Source of the DNA: Rhizobium halophilum
GTDB taxonomy: Bacteria; Pseudomonadota; Alphaproteobacteria; Rhizobiales; Rhizobiaceae
Direction of reading: 5' to 3'
DNA: 64,000 nucleotides
Assembly: GCF_021648825.1 (NCBI RefSeq)
Contig: NZ_JAKJHS010000002.1
Coordinates: forward strand, 496,001-560,000
Every line of letters begins with the position of its first letter. Position 1 is the stretch's first letter. This document shows positions 1 to 10,028 of the stretch, piece by piece. Under the pieces are notes generated by a model, which was given only the letters and a program-made list of their open reading frames with translations, did not search any database and was not told where the DNA came from. The position numbers were made by a program, and so were the translations under genes.

Positions 1-1886
1 GAGAGACCGCCATACTTGGCGGCGTTTGTCGCCATTTCGTGCAATACGAGGGCCATCACTGAGAAGGATCGGGCGTCGAGCCAGACTGGAGGGCCGTGTA
101 GGATGATCTTACGACCTGCTGCCTGATAGGGCAGCAATTCTGCGTGGAGAAGATCGCGCAGCATGCCGCCGTCGCCGCCCCTGACGATCTGATCGTGGGC
201 CAGGGAAAGCGCCTGGACTCTTCCCTTCAGCGATTCGATGTAACTCGCAATATCTTGTCCAGGGTCCACTGGACTTCCGATCAGCGACTTGATGACGGAC
301 AGGATGTTCTTGACGCGATGGTTGAGCTCCTCGTTGAGCATCCTCTGGCGGACATCTGCCTTGCCGCGTTCATCCGCGATCAGTTCGTTGTGATGCAGGA
401 CGATTTCCACGAGGACGGCACGAATGGCATCTGCAACCTCAAGGTCGACGTCGGACCAGGGCTGCGCCTGATCCTGGACAGTCTCCTTCCAGACGGCAAA
501 GCTCTTGCGCGGTGTCAACCGATCCCCCAGCGGGCCGCTCTCATAGTTTTTTTCTGGATTGCCGGCCCAATCCAGCGTCTGGACCACCTCGCGGCGGAAG
601 AAGAACAGATAATCCCTTGACCTCTGCGATAGTGGAACTGCGATGACGCCGCAGGTGCCCTCGGAGAATGCACGGCTGTCCGGAAGATCCAGTGATAGCT
701 GGTGCGTCTCCCATATCTTTCCGCCGGCTTTGTCCGCGAGGCGTTCTGCCAGGTCGGCGGCCCCTTCTCTGGAAGGTGCACTCCCCGCGGACGTCCAGAC
801 GCCTGAGAGCCAAAGCCCTACCCCATCTGACGGCAGCATTGCACCAAACTCATCAAGCGATGCACGCAGCAGTTCGCGGATGTCGGAGTGATGCGCGGCG
901 GCCTGCAGGAAACGGTCAAGTGCACCACGGACCTCGCGGTTCTTCTCGGCGATCTCCTTCTGCTTCAGCGCACTGAGATGCAGCGAGAAGAACTCCCCGA
1001 AGGTTTCTGCCGCCACGCGTTGCGGCATCGAGAGCGCCTTTGGGGCGTAATGGTGACATGCGATCAACCCCCACAACTGGCCGTCGACGAGGATCGAGAT
1101 CGACATGGACGCTGAGACACCCATGTTGCGAAGGTACTCGCAATGAATGGGGGAGACGCTGCGAAGATGTGCGTACGACAGATCCAGTGGCGTTTCCGTG
1201 TCATCGAGAGCAGGAATGATCGCCACACGCGGGTTGTCCGCGTCGGATATGACTCGGATGCTGTTCTTCAGGTACAAAATGCGCGCCTGCTGCGGAATAT
1301 CACTTGCAGGAAAGTACTGGCCCCTGAAGCTCTCCAGATCGCGACGCTTGTGCTCGCTGATAACTTTTCCCGAACCGTCCTTGTCCAAACGGTAGATCAT
1401 TACCCGGTCGTAGCCGAGCAGAGCATGGATGAGCCGGCTCGTCCGCTCGACCAGCTGGTCCACACTCTGGATATTCCGAATCCTGCTGATGAGCATGCGC
1501 GCCGCTTCGAGCGGCTGGTCGACATCCCCTGAAACGGGCTCGAATTCTAGGATCGAGTTCGCGTTATAGGCGTGGATGGAGACGTCGAATCTGGCGCCCG
1601 AGGCAAGTATAACCTCGTGCCGGAGGGCTGGCCGCGCCGGATCCGAAGACGTCGCGATGGCGTTGCGAAGCGTATGCGCCACTTCCGGCCCCAACACTTC
1701 GTCCAGCCGGCGTCCGTTCAGGTCTTCCGGCAGGTTCAGCATCTGCGGCGCGTTGGCGGAGTGCCGGAGGACGGCAGAACCGGCAGCGTCGCAAGCGATG
1801 AGACAACCGTGGGGCTGGATGCTCCCGGGCAAATGAATCGGTTCGCGATCGCAGTTGGTCAGGTCGACGGCCTGTACTTCAGGCAT
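1..1886 (-). CDS. bphP: Bacteriophytochrome, HWE-type sensor histidine kinase (3' end beyond window)
   Basis: Red/far-red light receptor kinase that uses a biliverdin chromophore. At least 628 codons are present and the C-terminus lies off the left edge. The N-terminus has Cys12 in the LTNCDREPIH context, the expected biliverdin attachment site. The GAF domain shows the PASDIPQQAR motif and the SPIHCEYLRNMG segment. The PHY domain has the tongue motif PRKSFAVWKE. The kinase begins with an HWE-type H-box (LNEELNHRVKN) and the last visible residues are the N-box (HEMATNAAKYG). The ATG at 1886 overlaps the end of the heme oxygenase gene by 8 nt, so chromophore synthesis and apoprotein are translationally linked. 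Identity is sure; which response regulator it serves cannot be seen here. Confidence 0.93.
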   Translation of the reverse strand, partial: MPEVQAVDLTNCDREPIHLPGSIQPHGCLIACDAAGSAVLRHSANAPQMLNLPEDLNGRRLDEVLGPEVAHTLRNAIATSSDPARPALRHEVILASGARFDVSIHAYNANSILEFEPVSGDVDQPLEAARMLISRIRNIQSVDQLVERTSRLIHALLGYDRVMIYRLDKDGSGKVISEHKRRDLESFRGQYFPASDIPQQARILYLKNSIRVISDADNPRVAIIPALDDTETPLDLSYAHLRSVSPIHCEYLRNMGVSASMSISILVDGQLWGLIACHHYAPKALSMPQRVAAETFGEFFSLHLSALKQKEIAEKNREVRGALDRFLQAAAHHSDIRELLRASLDEFGAMLPSDGVGLWLSGVWTSAGSAPSREGAADLAERLADKAGGKIWETHQLSLDLPDSRAFSEGTCGVIAVPLSQRSRDYLFFFRREVVQTLDWAGNPEKNYESGPLGDRLTPRKSFAVWKETVQDQAQPWSDVDLEVADAIRAVLVEIVLHHNELIADERGKADVRQRMLNEELNHRVKNILSVIKSLIGSPVDPGQDIASYIESLKGRVQALSLAHDQIVRGGDGGMLRDLLHAELLPYQAAGRKIILHGPPVWLDARSFSVMALVLHEMATNAAKYGGL

Positions 1887-2445
1887 GATTGATACCCTCG
1901 AAGGCGCGCTCAACCGCAACGAAGGTTGTCTCGGAAGCTGCGACCAACCGATCGAGATCAAGCTCAGGCGCACTTTCTAGAAGTTCCAAAACGCGCCTCC
2001 AGCGCTCAACGGAATCAGCTTGCGCGGAGAGATGACGGGCTCCGAACGTATCTGACAGGCCCAGCTTCTGTGCGCGGCGGAAGAGAATGCGCGCACCGAG
2101 GGAAGACCCCTCGACGACGTAAAGGGTTCCAAGCAAACTCTCCAGATCTGAACTCATCGGAGGCATTTGCGGCGCAATAGGAAGCGGCGGGGGATCCATC
2201 GCGAGATCCTCCATGTCGTTGCGCATGAGCTCCCTGAGCCCATCCGGATCCGCCCAGAGCGCGAATTGCTCTGGCCACCGCAAGCCAGTCATTGTGCCGT
2301 AGAGCGAATTGCGGAAGACATAGCTCCCGCGCAGGTAGCGTCGGTAGCCTTCGAGATCTTCGAATGATCCGACGGTCGCCTCGACCTTGGCGTGGGATGA
2401 AGAAGTACGATCCCGAACAAGGAACCGACGCGCAGAATATGTCAT
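1879..2445 (-). CDS. bphO: Biliverdin-producing heme oxygenase (BphO type)
   Basis: Cleaves heme to biliverdin, iron and CO and so supplies the chromophore for the phytochrome encoded next. The protein is 188 aa, the usual size for bacterial heme oxygenases. His18 (in SSSHAKVE) is the likely proximal heme ligand. The segment YVVEGSSLGARIL (about residues 109-121) matches the distal-helix region of the family. It is the first gene of a two-gene operon and overlaps bphP by 8 nt. The upstream gap (2446-2543) is A+T rich and separates it from a divergent transporter gene, so the promoter probably lies there. Iron release from heme is an alternative role, but the gene pairing favours photoreceptor assembly. 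Confidence 0.9.
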   Translation of the reverse strand: MTYSARRFLVRDRTSSSHAKVEATVGSFEDLEGYRRYLRGSYVFRNSLYGTMTGLRWPEQFALWADPDGLRELMRNDMEDLAMDPPPLPIAPQMPPMSSDLESLLGTLYVVEGSSLGARILFRRAQKLGLSDTFGARHLSAQADSVERWRRVLELLESAPELDLDRLVAASETTFVAVERAFEGINHA

Positions 2446-2543
2446 TGGGAGAATTCGGTATGTTTGAATTTCATCATAATTATCGCTTAGGTCATATAAG
2501 GCAAGGCAGTGACCGCGATTTTTAAGCGATCGGCGGCAAACTT

Positions 2544-3797
2544 GTGCTTTCTAACGGCAAGCGCCATATGCTGGCCACCAACGGAGTTGTGATCACGGTG
2601 AATGGATCTTCCAGGTCAAAAAACGCGCCTCGCTGGTTAGGCCCCGTGGCCCATAGCCGCGCTGCACTGATCCCCCCGATATCGGCCGCACGTTGGCTGC
2701 TTGTCCTGATCGTGATCGCCAGCATTTACTTTTTCCACGGCTTCGTCGTTCCGGTTCTGGCTGCACTCGTCATCGGATTTGCGAGTTGGCCGCTCTACCG
2801 CAGGATGCTGCGGAACATCGGCGGCAATACGACAATCGGGGCAACCCTCGCCATCATATTCATCATCGCCTTTCTGGTCGTCCCTATCGGTATTGCCATC
2901 TCCTACACAATCGGAGAGGTGCGCGATTGGGTGGGCTGGATCCTAGAGGTCAATCGCAACGGCGAAGCGGTACCCGCGTGGATCGCGGCGCTGCCGGGGG
3001 TGGGTGACTGGCTGACCCAGCAATGGGATCGCTATATCGGAGCCCCCGGAGCGGTCGGCGAGTTGATCCAGATTGTCAGCGGCGCAAATATCGGCAATAT
3101 TTACCGGGCGGTGATTGCAGCCGGCGACGGCGCCTTCCATCTCCTCCTGACGCTGCTGTTCATGCTGATCGCACTGTTCTTCGTCTACCGCGACGGCGCC
3201 TCGTTTACGGGTCAAATCGACCTTCTCGGAGAGCGCATCCTGCCGACCCGCTGGGAGCGCATTTCGCGCGTCGTGCCGGCCACGATCAGCTCGACAGTGA
3301 CAGGGATGACGTTGATCGCAATCGGCGAAGGCATCATTCTCGGCATTGCCTACTGGGTCGCTGGAGTTCCCTCACCCGTTACACTTGGCGTCCTCACCGG
3401 CGTGATGGCATTGATCCCGGGCGGCGCGCCCCTCTCTTTCACGCTCGTCTCGATCTATCTTGTTGCCAGTGGCTCGTATCTGGCCGGCGCGGGCCTCTTC
3501 ATCTGGGGCTCCGTCGAACTTTTCATCGTCGACAAAACGATCCGGCCGCGGCTGGTTGGTGGGCCAATAAAGCTGCCCTTTCTGCCGACGTTCTTCGGGC
3601 TCGTCGGAGGGGTCAAGACCATGGGTTTCCTCGGCCTGTTCATCGGCCCCGTCCTGATGGCGCTGGTCGTCTCGATCTGGAGGGAATGGATCCGCGAGGT
3701 TAGGCTTGCAGATTCTACCGAAATTGCCTCGGCTGACCTTGCGACGGAGGAGCACGATCCGCCCTCCCCGGTCATCCGGAAAGCCACTTCTCCATGA
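2544..3797 (+). CDS. AI-2E family transporter (PerM/YdiK-like membrane protein)
   Basis: Integral membrane protein of 417 aa from the AI-2E transporter family. A polar N-terminus of about 50 residues precedes two close membrane segments (around residues 50-85), a third (about 92-115), a soluble loop near 120-195, and a block of helices after 200 that includes the glycine-rich stretch ending GPVLMALVVSIW. The C-terminal 35 residues are charged and cytosolic. Members have been linked to autoinducer-2 export or to Na+/H+ exchange, so the substrate cannot be assigned here. It is divergent from bphO and has no operon partner. A later start is possible because the first 40 residues look poorly conserved in character. 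Confidence 0.85.
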   Translation: MLSNGKRHMLATNGVVITVNGSSRSKNAPRWLGPVAHSRAALIPPISAARWLLVLIVIASIYFFHGFVVPVLAALVIGFASWPLYRRMLRNIGGNTTIGATLAIIFIIAFLVVPIGIAISYTIGEVRDWVGWILEVNRNGEAVPAWIAALPGVGDWLTQQWDRYIGAPGAVGELIQIVSGANIGNIYRAVIAAGDGAFHLLLTLLFMLIALFFVYRDGASFTGQIDLLGERILPTRWERISRVVPATISSTVTGMTLIAIGEGIILGIAYWVAGVPSPVTLGVLTGVMALIPGGAPLSFTLVSIYLVASGSYLAGAGLFIWGSVELFIVDKTIRPRLVGGPIKLPFLPTFFGLVGGVKTMGFLGLFIGPVLMALVVSIWREWIREVRLADSTEIASADLATEEHDPPSPVIRKATSP

Positions 3798-3975
3798 CGA
3801 GGCTCGACGGCTCGTCCCGTGCCTGATGGCGTCAAGTTGACCATCATCTGCGGCGAGGATAGCCACGAGGTCGCGTTTCGATGCTCCGCAAACTCCGGCC
3901 GGTCTGTGGGTGGCAACAGCGGCCCTCTTTGCGTCACGATTGTTTTGAAGATCAGCAAGAACAGGGGAAGCCAAC

Positions 3976-4374
3976 GTGAATCCGGCAATCATCATTCTCA
4001 CCATCCTGGGCTGCGACGACAGCGGCACGGAATGCCATTATGTGGCGACGTCTGAGAAGCGTTGGCCAACCGTTGAAATGTGCAGCGCCAACTCCGACAG
4101 CGAGCTCGCCGGTTATTCCAACGCGCCCTATCCCGTCGTTATTGCGGTGTGCCAGAAGCCGAAGGAGACGGAGGTCGTGTCGCTCTCGGAGCCGCAGTCG
4201 CCCCAGCTGCCGGCTGCTGTTAAAGTCACGGAGGATGGTGAGAAAAGTCTTGCGGGACGCGCCATAGCCCGCGTCAAGGCAGTGCTTCCGACGACGGAGG
4301 GCGTGCGCACGCTGATGCAGAAGCCGGTAAGGCTTGTCGAAGAAAGCTATTCCTGGGTTGCCCGCAAGTTCTGA
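3976..4374 (+). CDS. Hypothetical protein
   Basis: A 132-aa protein with no domain that I recognise. It starts with GTG at 3976 behind a good AGGGGAAG ribosome-binding site. The first 45 residues contain four cysteines (LGCDDSGTECHYV, EMCSANS, VCQKPKE) and look like a compact exported or periplasmic fold. The second half is polar, with a proline-rich linker and a basic C-terminus. No signal peptide is convincing, although the first 12 residues are hydrophobic. It converges with the DUF2336 gene (9-nt gap). Codon use is like that of its neighbours. Confidence 0.6.
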   Translation: MNPAIIILTILGCDDSGTECHYVATSEKRWPTVEMCSANSDSELAGYSNAPYPVVIAVCQKPKETEVVSLSEPQSPQLPAAVKVTEDGEKSLAGRAIARVKAVLPTTEGVRTLMQKPVRLVEESYSWVARKF

Positions 4375-4383
4375 TTCCGCTGA

Positions 4384-5508
4384 TCACGCCGCGAGCAACG
4401 CATCCTCCGCATAGGTGCGTGCAAGAGTACGCATCTGGTTGCGTTGCAGTTTTTCGATCAGATTGAGCAGCTGCGATACCGGTGCCTCCGCATCAGCGGG
4501 ACGGCGGCAGCTGGCAAGAAGGCGAGTGCAGAACGTATCCGCAATGGTTAGTTCCTCGGACCGCCAAACGAGCGTCGCCTCGACGAATACCATGGCAATG
4601 TCGCGGGGCAGGCCAGCGGATTCAAAAAGTGCGCGCACCGCATGCATGCGCCCGGATGCCAGAAGCGCGCGAACGCGTCGCTGTTCCAGACCCGACAAGG
4701 CTACCATGGCCGCGAAGAAGAACGTGATCCTGCCGCTGCACAGGGCATGCATCAACAGCGCGGGCGTCAGCTTCCCATTGGCGCGCAACTGCTCGATCAG
4801 CGTGCCCACCTCTGCCGGTGGTACTTTCTCGGCGATCTCCATTAAAGCGGTTTCGCAGGCTTCGGAAGTCACTCGCTCCAGCCGGCTCGGTGGCAGAACC
4901 ATCTGCACGAGCTGCGAGCTGGCCAGAGCCGCGCTCACCTGTTCGACAAGGTGCTGACGGGCCTCCCCAGGGAGATCCTGGAACTGCAGCAGCAGTCGCC
5001 GGATCAAAGGGCAATCACCGAAGCGGTACGCAATACGGCTCAACGAGCGCCGTGAAATCTCCGCATTCGCGTTCTCGAGCAGGAGCAGTATTGTTCCTTC
5101 ATCGCCGACTTCCGCAAGGGCCGCGCTTGTAGCGCGGCTGACGTGGCTGCGAGCAGCGATCAAACCGCAGGTGATCAACCCGCCGGTTGCCGCCAGATCG
5201 ACAAGATCCGACTCGATGAGGACAGGCGACTGGGCGATCACGGTACATGCGATCTCGGGCTGATCTTCAGCCAGAGTTAGAATCACCGAACGTGGTGCCT
5301 GCGGCGAATCTGCAAGCGCCTGAGCCAGCGCAAGGCGAACTTGCGGTGCGGGGTCGCTGAGCAAATGGCACATTGCGAGCAATGTCGCTTGCCGCTGCTC
5401 GTCATCCAGATCAGAGCGAAGGTAGGCTCTTGCCAATGCTCCGGCGGCCTTGGCTCTGTCGCCAGGACGGGCCGTTTCAATCCAACGAAGAAATGCCTGT
5501 ATGATCAC
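4384..5508 (-). CDS. DUF2336 domain-containing protein
   Basis: A 374-aa, almost entirely helical, HEAT-repeat-like protein matching the alphaproteobacterial DUF2336 family, whose function is not established. Short leucine/alanine-rich helical repeats run from residue 10 to about 200 (for example DPAPQVRLALAQALADSP), and the C-terminal half is a second helical domain. It has no signal peptide or membrane segment, so it is probably cytosolic. The start chosen is GTG at 5508, followed by IIQAFLRWIETA, which is where family members usually begin; an in-frame GTG at 5538 would add ten residues. It appears to be monocistronic. Confidence 0.78.
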   Translation of the reverse strand: MIIQAFLRWIETARPGDRAKAAGALARAYLRSDLDDEQRQATLLAMCHLLSDPAPQVRLALAQALADSPQAPRSVILTLAEDQPEIACTVIAQSPVLIESDLVDLAATGGLITCGLIAARSHVSRATSAALAEVGDEGTILLLLENANAEISRRSLSRIAYRFGDCPLIRRLLLQFQDLPGEARQHLVEQVSAALASSQLVQMVLPPSRLERVTSEACETALMEIAEKVPPAEVGTLIEQLRANGKLTPALLMHALCSGRITFFFAAMVALSGLEQRRVRALLASGRMHAVRALFESAGLPRDIAMVFVEATLVWRSEELTIADTFCTRLLASCRRPADAEAPVSQLLNLIEKLQRNQMRTLARTYAEDALLAA

Positions 5509-5626
5509 AGCGAAACCCCGGCTGACGAATAGCGTCACCTGAAAACACTCACTATCGTCAGGCTAGGGCCAAAACGTTTAAGTTTGGTTCACCATGTTTG
5601 GTGACGGGAGCAGTTGTTCCCAATGG

Positions 5627-6235
5627 CTACCGACTGTTGGGTCTGGTCAGCTGGAAGACGTCCGTCCCGCCGTCGCTGAAGTCGCGATAGCCCATCCTGG
5701 CAATCGGCCGCAGAAGGGTCATGTCGATGCGGCCTTCGCGGATGACGAACTCGCTGATATGGATGCCGACGACCTGGCCTAAGACCATGAAGGATGTCGC
5801 CCTGCCGCCGTCCATCGTCTTCGGCTGGATGATTTCCGTGACCCGGCATTCCAGGACGGCATGCGCTTCCGCCACATATGGCGCGTCCACTATCTCTCCA
5901 CGCTTCGCAGACAGACCCGCAATTGCGAACTCGTCGGTGCCATACGGCACCGCGATGGAGGATGCATTGACCTGCTCTGCGAGATCCCGGCTTGCGAGGC
6001 TGGTTGTGAAGACGCCGGTTTCTTCCGCATTGCGTAAGCTATCCTTGCGTCCGCTGGAGGAGAACATGACAATCTTCGGATCATCCGACACGACGTTGAA
6101 GAAGGAGTAGGGGGAGAGATTAATCGACCCGTCCCTGCCCTTCGTCCCTATCCAGCCGATCGGCCGTGGAGCGACAATCGCTTTGAACGGATCGTGCTGC
6201 ATGCCGTGGCTGTTGGTGTCGGTCGTGTAAAACAT
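5627..6235 (-). CDS. Flavin reductase-like (FMN-binding split-barrel) protein
   Basis: A 202-aa flavoprotein of the flavin reductase-like family (flavoredoxin type). It opens with FYTTDTNSHG and the segment APRPIGWIGTKGRDG, where family members bind the FMN phosphate, followed by NLSPYSFFNVVSDDP. The C-terminal part contains LGQVVGIHISEFV and the conserved PIARMGYRDF. It is likely to reduce or carry FMN for a partner oxidoreductase. Its ATG overlaps the stop codon of the nitroreductase gene by one base (TGATG), so the two are co-translated and may act as a pair. The substrate is unknown. Confidence 0.85.
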   Translation of the reverse strand: MFYTTDTNSHGMQHDPFKAIVAPRPIGWIGTKGRDGSINLSPYSFFNVVSDDPKIVMFSSSGRKDSLRNAEETGVFTTSLASRDLAEQVNASSIAVPYGTDEFAIAGLSAKRGEIVDAPYVAEAHAVLECRVTEIIQPKTMDGGRATSFMVLGQVVGIHISEFVIREGRIDMTLLRPIARMGYRDFSDGGTDVFQLTRPNSR

Positions 6236-6822
6236 CAGCCTTTGGCCTCGCCGGCGAAGGTGACGATCTGGGAAAGCTCGGGGCGTGGCCGATCTGGAAC
6301 CGGAAAATCGCTAGACCCGATATGAATGAAGCCCGCCACCTTCTCTTGCGGCTTAACGCCGAGTGCAGCAAGTGCCTCATTGTCATACGCTATCCATTCC
6401 GTTCGCCAGTTGGCGGCGTAACCGTGGGCGTTTGCAGCCATCAGCAGATTGAGGCAAACGGCCCCGGCCGACAGCACCTGCTCCCATTCAGGGATCTTCA
6501 CATGGGGCGCAGCGGTACTGATTACCGCGACGACGACTGGCGCCCTCAGGAAACGCGTCAATTCCGCATCGCGCGCGGAGTTCGTCATCTCTGGCGACGC
6601 CCTTTCCGCGATCTGCAGAAAAACCTCTCCCAGCTCCCGCCGCACATCACCGTGAAATACGATGAAGCGCCAGGGGGACAGCTTGCCATGATCGGGAACG
6701 CGCACTGCAAAATTGAGAATCGATCTCAGTTCCTCCGCGTTGGGCCCTGGCTCGCCAATCTGTGCGACAGGCGTCGAGTGCCGCTCACGCAGGTACTCAA
6801 CGAGTTTCATGTCGTTTTGCAT
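6235..6822 (-). CDS. Nitroreductase family protein (YdjA-like)
   Basis: An FMN-dependent NAD(P)H oxidoreductase of the short nitroreductase branch (195 aa). It has the expected N-terminal basic motif in LRERHSTP, the FMN/substrate segment [15 protein letters not shown], and the C-terminal helix [15 protein letters not shown]. It is the first gene of a tight two-gene operon with the flavin reductase-like gene. Such enzymes reduce nitro groups, quinones or flavins; the physiological substrate cannot be read from sequence. The gene is divergent from the exported hypothetical protein at 6903, with an 80-bp shared promoter region. Confidence 0.87.
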   Translation of the reverse strand: MQNDMKLVEYLRERHSTPVAQIGEPGPNAEELRSILNFAVRVPDHGKLSPWRFIVFHGDVRRELGEVFLQIAERASPEMTNSARDAELTRFLRAPVVVAVISTAAPHVKIPEWEQVLSAGAVCLNLLMAANAHGYAANWRTEWIAYDNEALAALGVKPQEKVAGFIHIGSSDFPVPDRPRPELSQIVTFAGEAKG

Positions 6823-6902
6823 ACTCGAGTCGTCCTTCTCAGGAGATGGGGGCGGAAAGCCTTGAATTTGCCTCTAGTTTGGTTTTCAAGTGAGGGTTCG
6901 AA

Positions 6903-7925
6903 ATGAAAGAGTCAACCGGTTCTCCAGAGATGACAGGCATATCCATAGCGTTGCGAACGGCCGTTGCGGCAGCTCTGGTGTTTGGGCCTGCGCATGGCGT
7001 TGAGGCTCAAAGCGACGCATTCAAGAGTTTCAAGCAACTCGACAGTACGGCTAAAATGCCGAAGCTTAATGCCTTTTCCGCACCGCCTTCCGGCGAAGGC
7101 GCGGTCACCGCCAAGGATGTGAAGCTGCAGGCAAAGCTGACAGCCACCGATGAGCGAACGGTAGAGGAAGGACTTGCCTGGCGCGTTTTCAGCCCGATCT
7201 CCAGTGTCGACGGGAAACTGCCCCTCGTGGCGAGTTCCGAAGGCGGCGGCGCGTCGTTTCAACTGGTACCGGGGGACTACTTCGTCAACGTCGCCTTCGG
7301 CCGTGCTGGCGTGACCAAGAAGTTGACGGTTCCGTCAGAGGGGGAAGTCGAACAGCAGGTGCTCGTGCTCGATGCAGGCGGAGTCGTCTTGGATGCTACG
7401 TCCGGCTCCAACGCGTCTATTCCCGAGGACCAACTGAGCTTTTCCATCTACTCCTCAGAGGTGCGCCAGGACGGTGAGCGGGGTTTGGTGATGGCCGATG
7501 TGCGGCCGGATACGATCGTCAGATTGAGCGCCGGCACCTACCACGTTGTCTCTGAGTATGGCGACGTTAATGCCGTTGTCCGGGCCGACATTCAGGTTGA
7601 GGCTGGCAAGCTTGTCGAGGCAACACTGCAACACCGCGCAGCACAAATCACGCTGAAGCTTGTTTCGCAACCAGGTGGCGAAGCGATCGCCGACACCGCC
7701 TGGTCAGTGCTGACCGCGGCAGGCGACATCGTCAATGAAAGCGTCAGCGCCTTCTCCACTATGGTGCTTGCCGAGGGTGACTATCTCGCCGTCGCGCGCA
7801 ACAAGGACAAGATCTACCAGCGCGCCTTCTCGGTACAGGCAGCAGAAAATACGGATGTCGAGGTTATGATGAAAGATCAGCCGGCGAACATGGATTTGTT
7901 TTCAGACGCCGCGCTGCGGGACTGA
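6903..7925 (+). CDS. Exported hypothetical protein with repeated beta-rich domains
   Basis: A 340-aa protein with an N-terminal signal peptide: a hydrophobic stretch ALRTAVAAALVFGPAHG at about residues 17-33 and a cleavage-like VEAQS after it. The rest is beta-rich and contains three or four similar units that include SFQLVPGDYFVNVAFG, IVRLSAGTYHVVSEYG and TMVLAEGDYLAVARN. These read like carboxypeptidase-regulatory or PEGA-like sandwich repeats, which suggests a periplasmic or surface structural role. GAGGG lies seven bases before the ATG. A strong terminator follows at 7962. I recognise no enzymatic motif, and the function is unknown. Confidence 0.72.
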   Translation: MKESTGSPEMTGISIALRTAVAAALVFGPAHGVEAQSDAFKSFKQLDSTAKMPKLNAFSAPPSGEGAVTAKDVKLQAKLTATDERTVEEGLAWRVFSPISSVDGKLPLVASSEGGGASFQLVPGDYFVNVAFGRAGVTKKLTVPSEGEVEQQVLVLDAGGVVLDATSGSNASIPEDQLSFSIYSSEVRQDGERGLVMADVRPDTIVRLSAGTYHVVSEYGDVNAVVRADIQVEAGKLVEATLQHRAAQITLKLVSQPGGEAIADTAWSVLTAAGDIVNESVSAFSTMVLAEGDYLAVARNKDKIYQRAFSVQAAENTDVEVMMKDQPANMDLFSDAALRD

Positions 7926-7961
7926 ACGACACTTCTGCACCAATCCTTTCGGAGGAATGCC

Positions 7962-7992
7962 GCCCGCTGCTTGAGCGGGCGTTGCTTTTTTT
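7962..7992 (+). terminator. Rho-independent terminator after the exported hypothetical gene
   Basis: A perfect 7-bp stem (GCCCGCT at 7962-7968 and AGCGGGC at 7974-7980, loop GCTTG) is followed by a T-run at 7986-7992. It lies 36 nt after the stop codon of the 6903-7925 gene and just before the convergent thrS stop. Confidence 0.88.
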
Positions 7993-8000
7993 GAGCCAGA

Positions 8001-10007
8001 TTATCGTGTCGCTGCCTTGCGCAGCAGATCCGGCGGTGTCCCTTCAAGTCTCAGGCTTGAAACCGCTTCATTCAGCGACATGGAGGTCTGCGCCTGCGAA
8101 CCGAGCCGGCGGATGTTGACCGAGCGCTCCTCGGCTTCCTTCTTGCCGCAGACGATGATCACCGGCACCTTGGTCACCGAATGCTCGCGGACCTTGTAGT
8201 TGATCTTCTCGTTGCGGAAGTCGGTTGCCACATGCAGCCCGGCGGCGCGTAGCGCCTCGGCCACTTCGCGACCGTAGTCGTCCGCATCCGAGGTGATCGT
8301 CGCAACCACCACCTGCTGCGGCGCAAACCAAAGCGGCATATGGCCGGCAAAGTTCTCGATCAGAATGCCAAGGAAGCGTTCCATCGAGCCGCAGATTGCG
8401 CGGTGGATCATCACCGGCTGCTTCTTTTCTGAGTTCTGGTCGATGTAGAAGGCACCGAAGCGCTCCGGCAGGTTGAAGTCCACCTGAGTCGTTCCGCACT
8501 GCCACTCCCGACCGATCGCATCCTTCAGAGTATACTCGAACTTCGGCCCGTAAAACGCACCCTCACCCGGCAAAACGTCGGTCTTGATCCGCCCTTCCGA
8601 CTGCGTCTCGATGGTCTTCAGGACGTCCATCATGATTTTCTCGGCACGGTCCCAAAGCTCGTCTGATCCCACGCGCTTCTCGGGCCGGGTCGAGAGCTTG
8701 ACGACAACCTCCTTGAAGCCGAAATCTTCGTAGACCGAGAGAATCAGATCGTTGATCCGAAGGCATTCCGCGGCAAGCTGTTCGTCGGTACAGAAGACAT
8801 GTGCGTCGTCCTGCGTGAAGCCGCGCACGCGCATTAGCCCGTGCAAGGCGCCCGACGGTTCGTAGCGATGAACGTTGCCAAATTCTGCAAGGCGAATCGG
8901 CAGATCGCGGTAAGACTTCAGGCCGTGCTTGAAGATCTGGACATGTCCCGGGCAGTTCATCGGCTTCAATGCGAAGATCCGCTGATCAGCTTCCTCGTCG
9001 TCGGGATTGGTGAAGGCATGAGCGGACTTCACCGCGAACATGTTCTCCTGGTACCAGCCCCAGTGACCGGAGGTTTCCCACAGCGACTTGTCGAGAATTT
9101 GCGGCGCGTTGACCTCTTCATAGACGCCCGCCAGTCGGCGGCGCATGTAGGCCGTCAGCGTCTGGAACATCCGCCAGCCCTTGCCGTGCCAGAAGACGAC
9201 TCCCGGACCTTCCTCCTGAAAGTGGAAGAGGTCCATCTCGCGACCGAGCTTGCGGTGATCACGCTTTTCAGCCTCCTCCAGGATGTGGAGGTAAGCGTCG
9301 AGCTCTTCCTGTGTGGCCCAGGCGGTGCCGTAGATCCGCGTCAGCATCGGCTTGGTCGCGTCACCCCGCCAGTAGGCGCCGGCCACCTTCATCAGCTTGA
9401 AAGCAGTGCCCACCTGCCCCGTAGAGGCCATATGGGGACCGCGGCAAAGATCGAACCAATCGCCCTGGCGGTAGATTTTCAGATCCTGGCCCTCAGGGAT
9501 CATGTCGACCAGTTCGACTTTGTAGGCCTCCCCCTTGTCGGCGAAGATGTCTCGCGCCTTGTCGCGCGACCAGACTTCCTTGGTGAAGGCCGCATTCTTC
9601 TGGATGATCTCCTTCATCTTCTTTTCGATCTTCGGCAGATCGTCCGGCGTGAAGGGCCAATCTTCGCGGCTATCTGGGTGGACGCGCTTGAAATCGTAGT
9701 AGAAGCCGTTCTCGATCACCGGGCCGATCGTCACCTGCGTGCCAGGCCAGAGGTCCTGGACGGCTTCGGCCATGACGTGGGCGGCATCGTGACGGATGAG
9801 CTCCAGTGCGCGGGGATCGGTGCGGGTGACGATCTCGATCCGGCCGTCGACAACGGGGTCGGAGAGATCGCGCAGCTCACCGTCGAGCGCAATGGCAACC
9901 GCCTTCTTGGCGAGCGACTTGGAGATCGACTCGGCCACGGCAAGACCGGTCGTACCCTGATCGAAAGCGCGGACGGAACCATCGGGAAATGTGAGGGAAA
10001 CGGACAT
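8001..10007 (-). CDS. thrS: Threonyl-tRNA synthetase
   Basis: Charges tRNA-Thr with threonine (cytosolic, translation). It is 668 aa, full length for the bacterial enzyme. An N-terminal TGS domain (about 1-60) is followed by the editing domain. The catalytic core carries the class II motifs and zinc ligands in [20 protein letters not shown] and [11 protein letters not shown]. The C-terminal anticodon-binding domain includes [13 protein letters not shown]. The start ATG at 10007 matches the family N-terminus. The gene lies downstream of iscU-like and yidD on the same strand, but 136 nt of strongly structured leader separate it from yidD, which suggests its own control. Confidence 0.97.
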   Translation of the reverse strand: MSVSLTFPDGSVRAFDQGTTGLAVAESISKSLAKKAVAIALDGELRDLSDPVVDGRIEIVTRTDPRALELIRHDAAHVMAEAVQDLWPGTQVTIGPVIENGFYYDFKRVHPDSREDWPFTPDDLPKIEKKMKEIIQKNAAFTKEVWSRDKARDIFADKGEAYKVELVDMIPEGQDLKIYRQGDWFDLCRGPHMASTGQVGTAFKLMKVAGAYWRGDATKPMLTRIYGTAWATQEELDAYLHILEEAEKRDHRKLGREMDLFHFQEEGPGVVFWHGKGWRMFQTLTAYMRRRLAGVYEEVNAPQILDKSLWETSGHWGWYQENMFAVKSAHAFTNPDDEEADQRIFALKPMNCPGHVQIFKHGLKSYRDLPIRLAEFGNVHRYEPSGALHGLMRVRGFTQDDAHVFCTDEQLAAECLRINDLILSVYEDFGFKEVVVKLSTRPEKRVGSDELWDRAEKIMMDVLKTIETQSEGRIKTDVLPGEGAFYGPKFEYTLKDAIGREWQCGTTQVDFNLPERFGAFYIDQNSEKKQPVMIHRAICGSMERFLGILIENFAGHMPLWFAPQQVVVATITSDADDYGREVAEALRAAGLHVATDFRNEKINYKVREHSVTKVPVIIVCGKKEAEERSVNIRRLGSQAQTSMSLNEAVSSLRLEGTPPDLLRKAATR

Positions 10008-10028
10008 GTCGTATGCTCCTGATCCAGT

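Noticed and set aside
8841..10022. Long open plus-strand frame (393 codons) opposite thrS
   Set aside because: It is a shadow of ThrRS; no motif or ribosome site supports it.
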